From Cardinalis cardinalis (lineage: Eukaryota > Chordata > Aves > Passeriformes > Cardinalidae): 64,000 bases of DNA. The stretch is taken from contig JACDOX010000034.1 in assembly GCA_014549065.1 (NCBI GenBank), forward strand, positions 2,993,356 through 3,057,355, in the 5' to 3' direction. Under the pieces are notes generated by a model. It ran no database searches. It saw only the letters and a list, made by a program, of their open reading frames with translations, and was not told where the DNA came from. Position numbers and translations under genes: made by a program. Shown here piece by piece: positions 25,001 to 37,878 of this stretch. Each line of letters opens with the position of its first letter. Positions within the stretch are counted from its first letter, which is position 1.

Positions 25001-28000
25001 CTGAGTCACACTTGTGTTGTGATGCGCTTGGAGTACCCAGATTCTCAGGGGTCAGGAACATGTGTCAGGCTCTGAACCAGAGAGGAGTGGGAAGAACCAG
25101 GGCTGGCACTCTGCTACACTGCTCCCATACGTCTCTCTTCTGTTTGCAGTTGCCATTCTGATCCTTAGACATCTGTGGTGATTTTCACTGCAGTCATGGT
25201 CCGTGGGAAAGTCCCTCTTGAGAAGAATCAATAGTATGCACTCCTCCACACTGTGAACTGTTGCTCTCCAGAGAAAAGGATTAGAAATAGTATTGTCCTC
25301 AAGAGCTGAGAAAACTTGCAGATTTTCCATGTACAGTAAACAGTTTCTATAATTACCAGGAAAACAAAACAGAGAGGCAGAGCTGTGCAGCAGGGCCAGC
25401 CCATCTCAAACACACTGCTGTGATAATGAAATCCAAACCCTGTGGAATTGCAGACACATTATTCTCACTTGCTTTAAAGGTCAGCTAAAAAGCTGATTTC
25501 TCAAATGGGCTCATAGCTCCAAGACAACGTAACACTAGTAATTTCTTCCAACAAATTGCTGTTGTCAGAGAAACTGGATTAGTAGCTCATGGAGCTAAAA
25601 ATAGGCACTATGAGCTTGCCAGAGAGGGGTGAAATCAGTGAGAGAGGTGAAGGTCCATCAAAATATCATAACATCTGGAGAAAAAGCATCAAAAAATGCT
25701 CATCTGAAATCAACTTTGCAATAAAATTACATTAAAAAGAATTGTAATCACAAAGAAGAAGAATGTCCCGGTTTACTCTTAATTCTTATTCACCTTCTAA
25801 ATCCACCTTGCCATTTCTGTTTTATCTGCTGAATCAGTTTGGCCACAGTCCCTCCAAAGTTAAGTACAAGTTAAGCACTGAAAGTCANGTTAAAGCCATT
25901 ATTTGAATACTGAAAAAGAAGTTTTTGGCTTGACATTTCCATCTTCTTCGCGGGAGGGAGGAGAAGATAATTTATTGCTAAATTTATTCAACTGAAAAAT
26001 AAAAGCTAAATTCCCAAAACCCAAATCTAATAACAGAGCTATAGTGAAAGAAAATTTCCAAACCTCAGCAAATCTTTACTAAAAAGGGGGTAATTATTTT
26101 TCATTGCCTCCAACATTTGCATTTTAAAGAATTCTCTTCTGTGCCGTGATTTTGCAAGTTCATATTGCTTCTTGCTTGCATTTAACAAACTAAACAAAAC
26201 AAACCACTTTATTCTTAATTCTTCTTCAATTACNTATTTTCTGCAGCAGGGCAGTTCCACCATACTGTGTATGAAGGAGCAACCATCCACTGCAGACAGG
26301 GAACCTCAGCCTGTTTAGTCAAGGTGAAAAATTCTTCAAGGTACAGGCTGGGACTCAGCTAAGACAGGGCTGGCAGGAGTTGCATGCAGTTTATACTATG
26401 ACTTATGTAATTATTTTTATTATATATTCACAAGCTGACCCATGCATAGCTCAGGAATAACCTTCACCACTTTCTTTACAAACTCTTTCTGTAGTATGTG
26501 TCTTTTCTGCACACCTGTTACAAAATCTCTGCATTTCAGATCTGAGGCACTGACAAGTTTAGGGTATAAATAATAACTTATGTCAGTGAAGCAAATCACT
26601 GTGAAAAATATTTGTAAAGTATTTATGATCATTGTCTTTTGGATATCTTATCAGCTAAAGTTTTCTTTGCAAATTTTTGTTCTTGCAGAAGTCCTCATTG
26701 TAAAAGANGTCAAGAGTAATGTTGATTTTGAGAATTAATTAGCATCAGTGCAGTTTATCTGGCATTCAGTGTGTCCCATTATTATCAGGGTGTCAAGGTT
26801 CAGTGGTGGAACAGAAATGTCAGGACAAGCAGCACGAGCAGTTATCTACATCACACGTCCTACACATTATCTAGGCATTCCATGGCATACTTTGAATTTT
26901 ATAGAACATGATGTGACTGCTTAAATTTGCAGAAATATAGTTAGAGATAAATAATACAAATATGTGGACATTGTCTGATAGCTATCTTGAGATATTATGG
27001 ATATATTGTCACCTACCCTTGGGATTACTCTAAACCAAATCATGCACCTTTAGCATCCATCCTTACTTCAGTGAAAAGCTTGGCCATCTTCATCCCGTAC
27101 TTTTTAAACTTCAGTTTCTTTAAAGCCCAGAGATTAAGGACACAAGTATTTTCCAGCAAAGTATTACAAGAGAACAGTAACTGGGGNTTTTTTGTTGGTT
27201 TTATTCCCCCCGAATATGGTGTGCTCCACTGCTAGGACATTCCTGCTTGATATAAGTTTGACCTTTCCCAGTTTACTAAAATTTGCTAAAGTTCTTCTTT
27301 TCTAAGAATCCCATAGTGTTTTGAAGAGGCTGTGTGTATTCTGTTTGTGCAAGTCACAGGTGCAACACATAAATATTAAGGCGTTCTCAGATCACCATCC
27401 TGGAGAGTCCAACCAATTATTTCATAGCCAGAAATAATCCTCTAACTCTCTTTGCCACTTTGCTCTGCCTCTATGGCCAACCCTAGAGAAGGAACGGAAT
27501 GCTACTCAAAATAATCTACTGCTTTATATTCATATATTTCAGTGGGATTAGTTTGCAATAAGCAGAAACTTTTGCAAAACAAGCTTGTATTATTGGCATG
27601 AAATTCACAGCCTGGGCCTACCAAGTCATAGTTCAGTCTCTTCCCAAAACCTTTGAGAACAAATTGAACTTTGCAGTATCTCGCCTAGAAGAAGAGATAA
27701 CAGTTTTCCAGTTGTCTGGGACTGTGATTCTGACTCTCCCTTCTAATCAGGAGTCATGAAATTCAAGAAAGTGTGAATGGAAAGTAATTTCTGGTACTTT
27801 GTTGAACAATTTTTCCAGCAAACAGCTGAAATTGGTGATTTAACTGGTGATTCATTCAGGCTCATCTTCATTTCCTCTGAAAGGAATGCTAGAGGATAAT
27901 TAACTTTGCTGCCTTAGAGTTGTGTCTTTCAACTTTTCCCTTTAATTTCAGTGTTGCCAAAGTAAAATCTGAGGGCTAATTCCTATCTAAGGTGATCACA

Positions 28001-31000
28001 AACATCTGTAGTAGCAGAGCCAGACATATGTGAAGATGACTCGGATAATTGTAGGAAGATGGGTTTCACCTGAGTTCATGATGCTCAGTTCTGGGAGTGG
28101 GAATTTTAGGAAGTGTTATGAACCACCATTGCTGATGTGTCATTTACTGAGAGTAGACCAAAGGGACAGAAGTGTTCAGTGGAGTGCAGTTTCAATTTCA
28201 GCTTTATGAATGCTGAGAATTGCTGCTTGTCTTGTTTCAATCTTCTTTGTTCTGGATGCTGGATAAAAGTATTTGGTCCTCCTAAAATGTGAAGACTGAC
28301 CACCTCCAAGCCAAGCTCCTGTGGAAATGGACAAATATCCATCCCCTGGGTGCAAACGCTTTTTGTGTAGTTCTGTAATACTGTTTTAGTGTTGTCTCAC
28401 AGAGCTTATTTGAAGAGACTTGTACAAGCATTCTGCACAAATAAGATTACAACCTTGCACTATCAACAATGGTTCCTTAGCATTAAAATAATCTTGGATG
28501 CCATTAAAGAGTACTAGAGTTCTATCAGGGTTTAGAGCACTGAGATGTTTGTGAATCTGAACCTGTTTGTATGAAATTTCTCACAGACAAAGGATAATCT
28601 AATTAATGACAGTATTTCCAGTTTAGTAATACACAGAGGAGGTAAGGCAGTGTCCCTAGAGACTTCTGTCAACTTAATGATTAAGAGATTAATTTTAGTA
28701 CTCGGTAAATCTGAACATTATTTTGAAACATCAGCCTGCGATCAATTGGGAAGGGATGAGGATGGTTAGAGTTTTGCTGTCAGAGGGCATGAACAGAAAA
28801 GCTCAGAAAGCATATAGGCCAGGATCTTCCCACACTGAAATCTAGGGATTAATTGCAAAATTTCATCTGATTAATTGTCCTGTAACTAGCTGTTCAGCAA
28901 AGGAATCCACCTGCCAACAGAAGCAGAGTCCATACAAACTATCACATGCTGCATTTCAATTTTTTTATTGGGATTTGTTTGGCAGACTTAGTGGTCTGGA
29001 AGTTCCAGTAAGTACCTCTGGTTGAAAGTTGCTATTTCAGTTATGATTGCTTCCCCAAACCAACTGAATTTATTACTAACCAAAGACTTACCTACTTGAA
29101 GAAAAAAAAAAAAACAAAAACAAAACAGTAAATTTGATTCTGTCATTTGTGTCTTTGACTGTGAACAGTTGAAGTGCATGATGTATGTACTAACCAGGCC
29201 TGTGCTGTGGCATTGAACAAGTTATTCAGGGCTGCAGCACCAGTATAACACATTGAGAATTCAGTATTAATCCCTCCATGGGACCACGAATCTATGTAAA
29301 AACTTGATGTGCCATATGTGTAGGCCATGGGAAAATTGTGTGTGCAGTGAACTATATACGGTCTTAAAAGCTTTAACATTTGTACTGCTCTTCCTATAAC
29401 AGAATGTGTGTCTTGATAGCTGTTGATCCTANGAGCTTCTGAAAAAAAAATGTAATCTAAAGTTTATTCTTCTTGTCTTAAAATTACTGTTTTGTGTCTA
29501 ACTGTTTACACAGACCTGCATACAGCAAAGGGTCTTTCTCTGTATGTTGCTGGGAAATGGAAAAGCAGATGCTATTTGTAAATCTTGCAGGCTTAGAGAG
29601 ATCAGTGAATGCCTTTCCTGAATCTCTTCCTGATAAGCCACTTCTGTTTACTAGCAAATGCAAACAGTGCCAATAGCCTGGGCCTTCTTTAGAGGAAAAA
29701 AACCAGCCTTGTTCTGTTCCACTTCTATTGATACTTCTTATTTTAATCTTTTTGCCTCCTTTTGAGTAGGCTTTGGTGATACAATTCTTCCAAAGTGTAA
29801 CTGAGGACAGTTTGCCTTTTTTACCCCTCTTTTTTCAAAGCCACTGAAGGCCTCGAACAAGAAGAAGAAACTTTACAAAACTCATGCAGGTATGTTAACA
29901 GATAGCAGAAGGATAAAACTGCCTTCTTCTCAGAGTAGCCCAGACTATCTTTTAACAGCGTGCCTGCACTGTGTTGTGACTTGACATCTTGCTTTCATAG
30001 TGTGACCTGCTATTAATGGTGTTTGTTGCAATGAGGTCCTTTTAGTTTGTGCTAAAAGATTTTACTTGTTTGTAACCATATTAGAAACATAATGTACACT
30101 CTATAAGAAAAGCAATATACAATATATTATACATCTTCTATTTCAATGCCTCCACTTTTAGGCTAGTATTCATATCATTGTTTATAATCAAAATACAGGT
30201 TTTTCTCATTCTTCACAGGACCAAGCAAAGTTTTGCCTTGTCTAAATACTAACAGTAACATTTCTATTCAACAAATACTCTTTTCTCATACTTCTAGTTT
30301 CTTGTGATGGGCTCCATCCTACTGATTCATCATTAATGCATTTGAAAGGGAAAAATAATGGGCTATTTCAGTGCATGACCTTTGTACAGTACCTGATTCA
30401 TAAAGATAAATAGATCCAAAATTTCATTTATGAGTTACTAGAGATCAGCAAAAGAACAGAAATCCTTTGAAGTTCAGCTGAGGAAATTCTGAAGTTCTTG
30501 TATTGCTTATTCAGTTTTGCAGTTTCTTGAGTCATTGTAATGGACATATTTGATGAAGCCTTTCCCATAACACTGGCATCTTCATAGAAGCTGTTCTAAT
30601 TTCTGCTTCCAGTTATATGTGAAAGTGTACTGTAGAGAAATTATCTGGATTAAAAAAAATCTTGCAAGTTTTATTCACATCAGTTCTTGCTTTACTTGAC
30701 CTCATCCTGTGTTAGGTAGCTCACTTTAATTAATTCTTGTCATAATACTAGTACAGTGTCCATAAAAATGTTTCTTCAGTGAAACCTCACTCAAAAATAT
30801 TTTGATCCTGATTGTGACCAGGATGCCTTTATTTCAGAGTTAAATCACTGAAGAGGTGATCAAAGAAGACAGAATATTATGACAAATNAAGAAATTTTTG
30901 TGTACATGGTCAAAAAAGTGATATGATGGGGAAGTAATTGAGTTGGTTTTTTTCCTCATTAAAATTTGCTTGTGCACATTACAGCTGCTCATAAAATATT

Positions 31001-32932
31001 TATTTCTTCCTTCACTGTCTTTCTTTTGAAATCAAAAGATCTCTAGAACAAAAAAGTTACCTGGAGACTTTGTACGAATTACGTAGCAAATGCAATCCAG
31101 GCACCAAATCCATCCAGACTTTAGTAGTCCCAAAGGCAGCTAATTCACTGGAAGTCATTGACAGACCTTGTTCTTCTGAACATTGTAATGACACAGTATG
31201 AAACGAATCAGTTCACTTACATTGTTGGCTGCTCAAGATACCACCCAGACTGTATTTATTATTCTTCTCTCATTGCTTGGAAAGGAGGAACTAAAGAAAA
31301 AGCTTTGATCTATGTGTCTGCATCACTCGAGTTCTCATATGTGCAGACTGCATCTGGTAGTGTGTTGCAGACTTGCTTTCCCATGACAGAGAAGATGGTT
31401 TATCTCTTTTGTGATACCTTTTTTTTCCCTGTCTGGAATTTTTTGACATCTCTTCAACCATGTCAGTAGCTTTTTTGGGGCTGCTCAATGCCTGGAAATC
31501 CTGGATAAAAGGCCACACTAAACATGCAGAACAATTCTGTATCTCAGGTGAGAAGTTTTGTAAGGATATTTTAGGTTTATTGCTAGGGGCAGATCAGCTT
31601 TCCAAGTTCAGTGGGCTCACCTTATGCTGTGGAGCTGATGTGTAAAGGCACAACACATGTTGACATGTTACTTAGCCGTGCAGACACATGGTCAATGCAG
31701 TTCAGCATGGCAAATCCTGAGAAAATGAAATTTGCAGCAATTGGAATTTCAGATGTTGGCAGGAGTACATGATTTGTACCACCTGCTCTCTCTTGTGTCA
31801 TGGAAACTATCTGGAAATATAGGAAAATAAGTAGGAAACAAAGAAAACAAAAAGAAAGAAACAAATGAGGGCAATTGTGAGGCAGAGCTCATTTNTCAAA
31901 TTTCACGTTCCAGACATGTAACTAAAACCATTCAAATTCAGTGTTTAATGCTGACCAGCCATCTCATAGGAGCTCCATCTCAGTTTCCACATGTAAATTT
32001 TATACTGAGCAGCTATAATACTGCCACGAGGCAAGAGGTGTTTGACTTTAATAACCACTAAAAGATTGGTTAGAGATTGGNTGCTGGAGTGCTCAATACC
32101 CAAATACCCTGCTGGGTCTTGGCAAGTAGGGTTCAGTTTCCAGCAAGGTTTTGTGGCAGGAACTTCGAATGTTCTTGTGAATCAGGACTGACCAGGGGTG
32201 GTCCCAAGCCTTCACAAACACACGTCCAGGACCAGTTTTACACACATCCTACACACATGCCTATGGATTTTATGAATCAGGTCTGTGATCAATGTTTTGA
32301 ACAGTTCCTTTGCTGCAGTATCATGGGGTTATTCTCTCTTGGTTTGCACTGTAAATAATACTGTACATCTGCTATTTTATGATACAAATGCCATGTGAGT
32401 TGCTTATTTTTAAAATGTTATATAGCTCTGTTATGATTTATTTGCAATGCCATATTATAGTATTGGTTTAATATACAATGTATCTCAATGGCATGAGTGA
32501 AAATGTTTATATTTTGCAATGTCAAATATTTTATTTTTGTTTTTTAAAATGAATACATTTCATCCTATGCAGTTCCATAAATGTTTCTTAAGTGGCTCAT
32601 TATGTCTGAAAAGATTGCTTCCTCTCCAGTAGTGCAAGCATAAGAACTAATATTCCTGATCAAAATCATCAGATATATCATCTAGCAATTTCAGATTAGA
32701 AACNTATGTATAAATATGTAAGCATTTATAGTTAATCAGAACAGCTATTATATCTTTCTTGCTTTTCGTGTAATGATACATTTTAATCATTTTTTATTCT
32801 TTTTGTTTGTAATTATTTGTGACTCATACACAGTGTAAATAACATGTTTCATTATACAAGTTTTCTAGGTATTCAAGACTACAAAAAAGTTTGTATATGA
32901 AAAGAAATTGATAGTAGATTGGAATGACATAA
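16031..32932 (+). other. Non-coding: either distal GUCY1A2 3' UTR or intergenic
   Basis: This is AT-rich sequence with no convincing coding region. It contains an A-rich AAACC-type tract (16551-16619), a small inverted repeat with CCAAT boxes (18015-18044), and an exon-like stretch at 29841-29889. I recognise no LINE or LTR in this 17 kb. That is unusual next to the repeat-bearing right half and would fit a long constrained UTR, but old repeats could be too decayed to see by eye. Confidence 0.5.
16551..16619. repeat. A-rich low-complexity tract (AAAACCC/AAACAAA type)
   Basis: About 70 bases consist almost only of A with interspersed C, including 'aaaaaaacccaaaacaac' and 'aaaccaaaccaaaaaagg'. 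It has no defined repeat unit. Confidence 0.85.
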
Positions 32933-32938
32933 AATAAA
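32933..32938 (+). other. Candidate distal poly(A) signal
   Basis: AATAAA in 'cataaaataaagtggtgatgactatgttc' is followed by GT- and T-rich sequence, a good cleavage context. It ends an AT-rich stretch (32340-32940) that carries two TGTAAATA Pumilio-type sites (32350 and 32834) and an ATACTGTA 8-mer (32358). It could end a very long GUCY1A2 3' UTR or be unrelated. Confidence 0.3.
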
Positions 32939-35900
32939 GTGGTGATGACTATGTTCTATTTATACTGTTCATTTCCAAGATGTCTGTTAAAGAAAAAACA
33001 TTTTATTTGCCCTTTTATGTCCAACCAGTTATTTGAAGTATATTTACATCAATAAATCATGCAAAAGTCTATTAAAAGTCATGAAGAATCATTGAAATTT
33101 TCTTTTTTTTTCTGTTTATGGTTTACCTATGGAGAGCAGAATTTAAATATACTAAAATCCAATTCAGTGGGAACAGTCCAAGAAGTCAGTGAAGTTATTT
33201 GTGGAAAANACCTTTTTTTCCTCAAACCTCACCTTTTAGCCCAAATCCAAATTTATTTTCAAACAACAAACCTGCAAAATATGTTGTAACAGAATGCTAA
33301 ATGCTTGAATACATTTTGTGTATTTTCCTTGACATGTAATCCTTGGTTTTCATGGACATGGCCATGNTAAAACCTTACTGAAGCCTTTCTTCTCGACTGA
33401 ACTTCTGGCATTTCGAGGCAGAGCTTCTCAAGAAATTTAACAGATTGTTGGAAAAAAAAAAGTCTGGTGTGAGTGATACTACAACAGCTGATTTCAGTGA
33501 TTGTTCAGTTCTTGGTTCTGTAGAGCAACAGAGCAGATCAGATTTCCTTCCTGGAGAGCAGAGTGAGAGAACAGGTGACATGGCAGGGGAATCCCAGCAC
33601 CAGCTCCTTGCTGCCGGTGCAGGAACAAAGGGAGCTGGCATGCTCTAGTGCCATGAGCTTGACAAATGCTGCTCTTGTTGCACACTTTTTCATTCCTTAT
33701 TAATATTTTCTATATCCCCAAGTGAGAAAATGACTCATTCTGCTCTGCTATTTTTTACAGAAGACCATTAACTAGAATCGGTTGCAATATTTTTCTTCAG
33801 AAAGTGCTACTGGGAGAAAATGGAATTTCAATCAATTCTGTGTTTTGTTGGGGAGTTGATTCTGACATTTTTGTTCTAAATGTGCTTAGCTCTTTCATGG
33901 CTAAAGCTAAAGCTAAGGAAGGTCTAGCCTGTCCTAAAATTTCAGAAATTTTTGCTGGCTTTAAGCCTAGTGAAAATTTTCTAGGAAGGATACTGATAAT
34001 TTGCCTATTCCTGTCTTGAAAATTACTTCAGAAAATTATTCTGAAACTTTTAGATGGGAAGTTTAATAACTCCAGTATATGGAAGTCAATTCTTGTCCTC
34101 ATATTTGAGAATCTTGTGTGTTAACCAGGAAATTATGATAAAGACAATTATCAGAGACTCACTGTGAGAATTACTCTTTTACGAATATAACACTACATTT
34201 TGAGATTTCACTTTCTCCAATAAAGTTCTTTTATGTGACAGTATTAATGCAAGGAATGTAAGAAGTGCCTTCAGCTTAACACCCATATACATTAAAGATA
34301 ATTCCAGGACAGAAGTATAGAATAGGAATAAAAATTTGTGTAGACAAGGACAACAGCAGTTATGAAAGCTATTGTTTATATTCCAGAAATGATACAGGAA
34401 AGAATTGCTCAGGTTTGAAAAGATATGACTACGATAAAAATCTCTGAATCCTCTGTTGAAAAGGGATAGAAAATGATTATTCTGTGTTTCTTATAATGGA
34501 AGAATTAGAAAGCATTAAATGAGGTTACAGGCAGCAGATTAAAAAGTAATGCAAGAGAAAACACTTTTTTTTTCCTTAGAGTGTGTAATCAAATTGTGGC
34601 TCTCAGTGCCAACAGAACATTTAAAAGCCTAAAATAGAAGCAATTAGAAAAGCTGATGGAGGGTAGATTCATCAACTGATTTCAAACATGTTGAAATGCA
34701 TGCTATTGNCAGCTCAGAAAGCCACTAATCCTTTGTTGCAGGAATCTGGGAGAGTGTCCCAGCCAGAGGTCTTGTAATACTTTTTTATCTCCTCTTTGCA
34801 TACCATTTCCTATGGATATCATTCCAGAAAATTTGCTGGATAGATGGAACTTTCAAGAAAAACCCTGGGTTTGTATTTTGATATGGGAGACACTGGAAGA
34901 AGAGAGTCCAAGATGATCTGCAGGCTGGGGGAAGAACGGGGGCGGAAAGGAATTTGAAAGCCATACCAGCATCTGGANGTAGCATAATGCACTGGGAACT
35001 TGTTGCTAATGTGCAATCTCATCAAAAGCTGGTCTGGGAGAAAAGAAGTGATTTTTCATTGGGAGACAAATCACAAAAGTAGATTTTTGCTGAAATTACT
35101 CAGTACAAACAAGTTACCTGTGATCTTTCACAGCACTTTCCCTATGCCTGGGAAAAAGCCCCAAAACTATGGACCAATGCAATAAAAAAATAGCCATCAA
35201 TGGGCCAAGATCAGTTTTGCAAGAAAGACTTGGAGAGCAGTCATCCTCTTGATGATAAAAACACTCTTGTGTGTTGACTCTACCTGAGTACCTGGGGCAC
35301 AGAATTTGTAGGATGAAATCTGAGTAACAGCTTTGAGTGGAAAGGACTGCTTAAGTTTCCTCACATGTAATATTACTCCTTAATTTCAGTATAGAGGGAG
35401 GGAAAATTGATAAATATACCAAATAAAGAAGCTATTCTTGTAGGTCCCCTTATGTATAAGCAGNTCACATACTTTAATTCTGTTTTGTGGGCATGGGTGA
35501 GATGCACTGCTAAGTAGAACAGAACCTGACGTTGAGGTCCACATTGAAACAGTAGTTTCATTGAAGATCTTAGCACAGAGGAGAAGAAATTACATCTGTT
35601 GATGGCACAAAACAGGGAGCTGTTCTGTTAGCTGCACAATAAGAGCCAAATGAAAGAAGGGAAGAATAGAGCAGCCTCCAGACCACATAAAATAGAGGTA
35701 GGCTGAGAGGATAAGTAATGTCTGCCAGGATTAATTGCAGGTATTTGTGTAATAACTGGAAACTTGTAATTTAGAAGTGACAGTAGAAGAAAAAGAGATG
35801 GAAGGGTACTGAGGGAGAAGTGTATGATTATACCCACTAATGTCATGTGAAAAAGAGAGAGAACTGTTTCTGATAGATACAGGGAGATATCAGTGGCGTT

Positions 35901-37777
35901 GCATAAGGTACTTATGTGATCATATCTGGAATACTGTGTGTAACTCTGATTATTCAAATTCAGGGTATTTTTGTGACTGGCAGCAACATAAAGCCCAAGG
36001 GAAGTGTAATTATTTAATTAGCTGGTTTCTTTTCGAGTAAACCATGCATCTTTTAAAGGGCATACACATAAAGCGTGCCTGATATATTTGTATGTCTTTA
36101 GGTAGAGAATGTGGTATCAAAAATGTTCNAAATACTCACATTTCTTCCTGTTTGGCAGGCTAAGGAGGTACAAAGTGATATAGCTTGATAAAATAGCCAA
36201 GAAACAGAGGTGGCTGAGTTACCATCTGGTGTTACTCTTGACAGGTCTAGGCTGTGGTCTTTAAAACAGTTTTTGTTTTATGTGGGGCTAGAATGAACAG
36301 GTGAAGGGTTTCCAGCCATTGCCTTTGCTCCTGACTTTTTTAAAAATCGTGAGCAAGGAAGTTAAATAGCAATTTTTCTGCAAGGCATCTTGGTTCAGCT
36401 TCCTAAACACAGATCTCTCCTGCACTTTAAATGCCCTGGTTCACTTTGTTTTCCATGTAGCCTCTACATGGCTGAAGGCGTTTTGAAGATCCTGGGCCAT
36501 ATTCACCACTGCCACATTGACCTCTTAGATGCCATAAAATAGCAATGTATTCAGACAGCTAAATTAATTACATGGTGCCGAGTTTTTATAATTTATTTCC
36601 TAAATAAAAACATCACACTGCTTGAAGGAAAAACTAGCTAACCAGATGAAGATCGGAGGTCATTCATCTATTGGTATATGTGATTACTTTTGGTGGAGTA
36701 CATTCACGAATGATGATACAAAGCTTTGCATATGGGCCAGAATATATTAAAAGAAGGTTGAATAATACTCCTAACATGGTGATGTAATGATCTGAATACT
36801 TTAACAAGCAAATGAAACATAACTGTGATATGATTTATTTCATTTCTCCCTTAAGACATCTCTTTACATCCATGGAAATAGACATAGTATTATATAATTT
36901 CCATTTTTCCTCCCTTTGTTTTTTCTGCAAATAGACATTATTTGATCTGGCTGCTATGTCTTGTATAATATGCCTTATTGTAATTGCTTTCAGAAAAATC
37001 AATATAATCCTACAGTGCACAAATCCAGCTAGACTGCTTGTCCTATGGTGGCAGTGAAAGAACGAATACCGCTTTTATTTCAGTTGTCTGTCTGGAGCTG
37101 ACAGGTTATAATGCTGCACATGAAAATGATGGTATTGAGAACTTTGCAGTGCTGTGGAAGCTGAGTGCAGTGCTCTTCACCCAAAAGGACTCCTGATTGT
37201 GTAACTGGCAATCTACAATTCCCTGTCACAAAATCCCGAGGCTGGCAGGAGGGAGCTGCTCAGCTCTGGGTTTATAGACCTCAGATGGTCCCTAAACAAT
37301 GACAGTGGCCTGGTGGTGAGTCAGGTAAGAGAGAGACCTGTGGTCACACACCTGAGTCATTACAGGGCAGTTCATACAGCTTGTTACTGATATAAATTCC
37401 TTGTTCAAATATGCCTATGAAAACTTCCCAGTTTTAGGACCGAATGTTATACATTCCTTTCTTTCTTCAATCTTGCTTTCCTTTCAGGTACCTTCCTTGG
37501 GAAATGCTGTCCTGGATAATGAAATATGACAAAATTCTTAGCTTCACTTTTCACCTCCCTTTGTGTCCCAGATGTATATACAGTTTCTGACCCTTCCAGT
37601 TCTTTCAGGTCTGAAGACCTCAGGGTGTCAGAGAAGTTATTTTGATTTTTCATTTACATTTCAAAGCACTTTGTTATCAGAATTCCAATAAGCCATCTTC
37701 TGCTAGATATCCAAGACCTTAATGGGTGCTTCCTCCAAATGGACTCAGAATTTCTCTTGCTCTCTCACCAACATATA
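32939..37777. other. Intergenic, no gene recognised
   Basis: No supported gene is seen. A patch near 33388-33648 is GC-richer than its surroundings and open for about 87 codons on the + strand. It is handled as a finding because I cannot match it to any family. The remainder is AT-rich with stop-dense frames. Confidence 0.6.
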
Positions 37778-37878
37778 GAAGCGTTTAAAAATGTGCTCAG
37801 GCTCATGATGTGACTCTTGGGGATGTCCTGTGCAGGACTCAGGGATCCTTGTGAATATTCTGTGATTCTATGATTGTC
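37778..37878 (+). mobile_element. CR1 LINE 3'-tail fragment
   Basis: The segment parallels the end of the CR1 copy at 10741-11541: 'gcgtttaaaaatgtgctcaggctcatgatgtgactcttggggatgtcctgtgcagg', then ATTCTGTGATTCTATGATTGT. About 100 bp remain. A gap relative to the longer copy removes the middle of the final segment. Confidence 0.85.
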
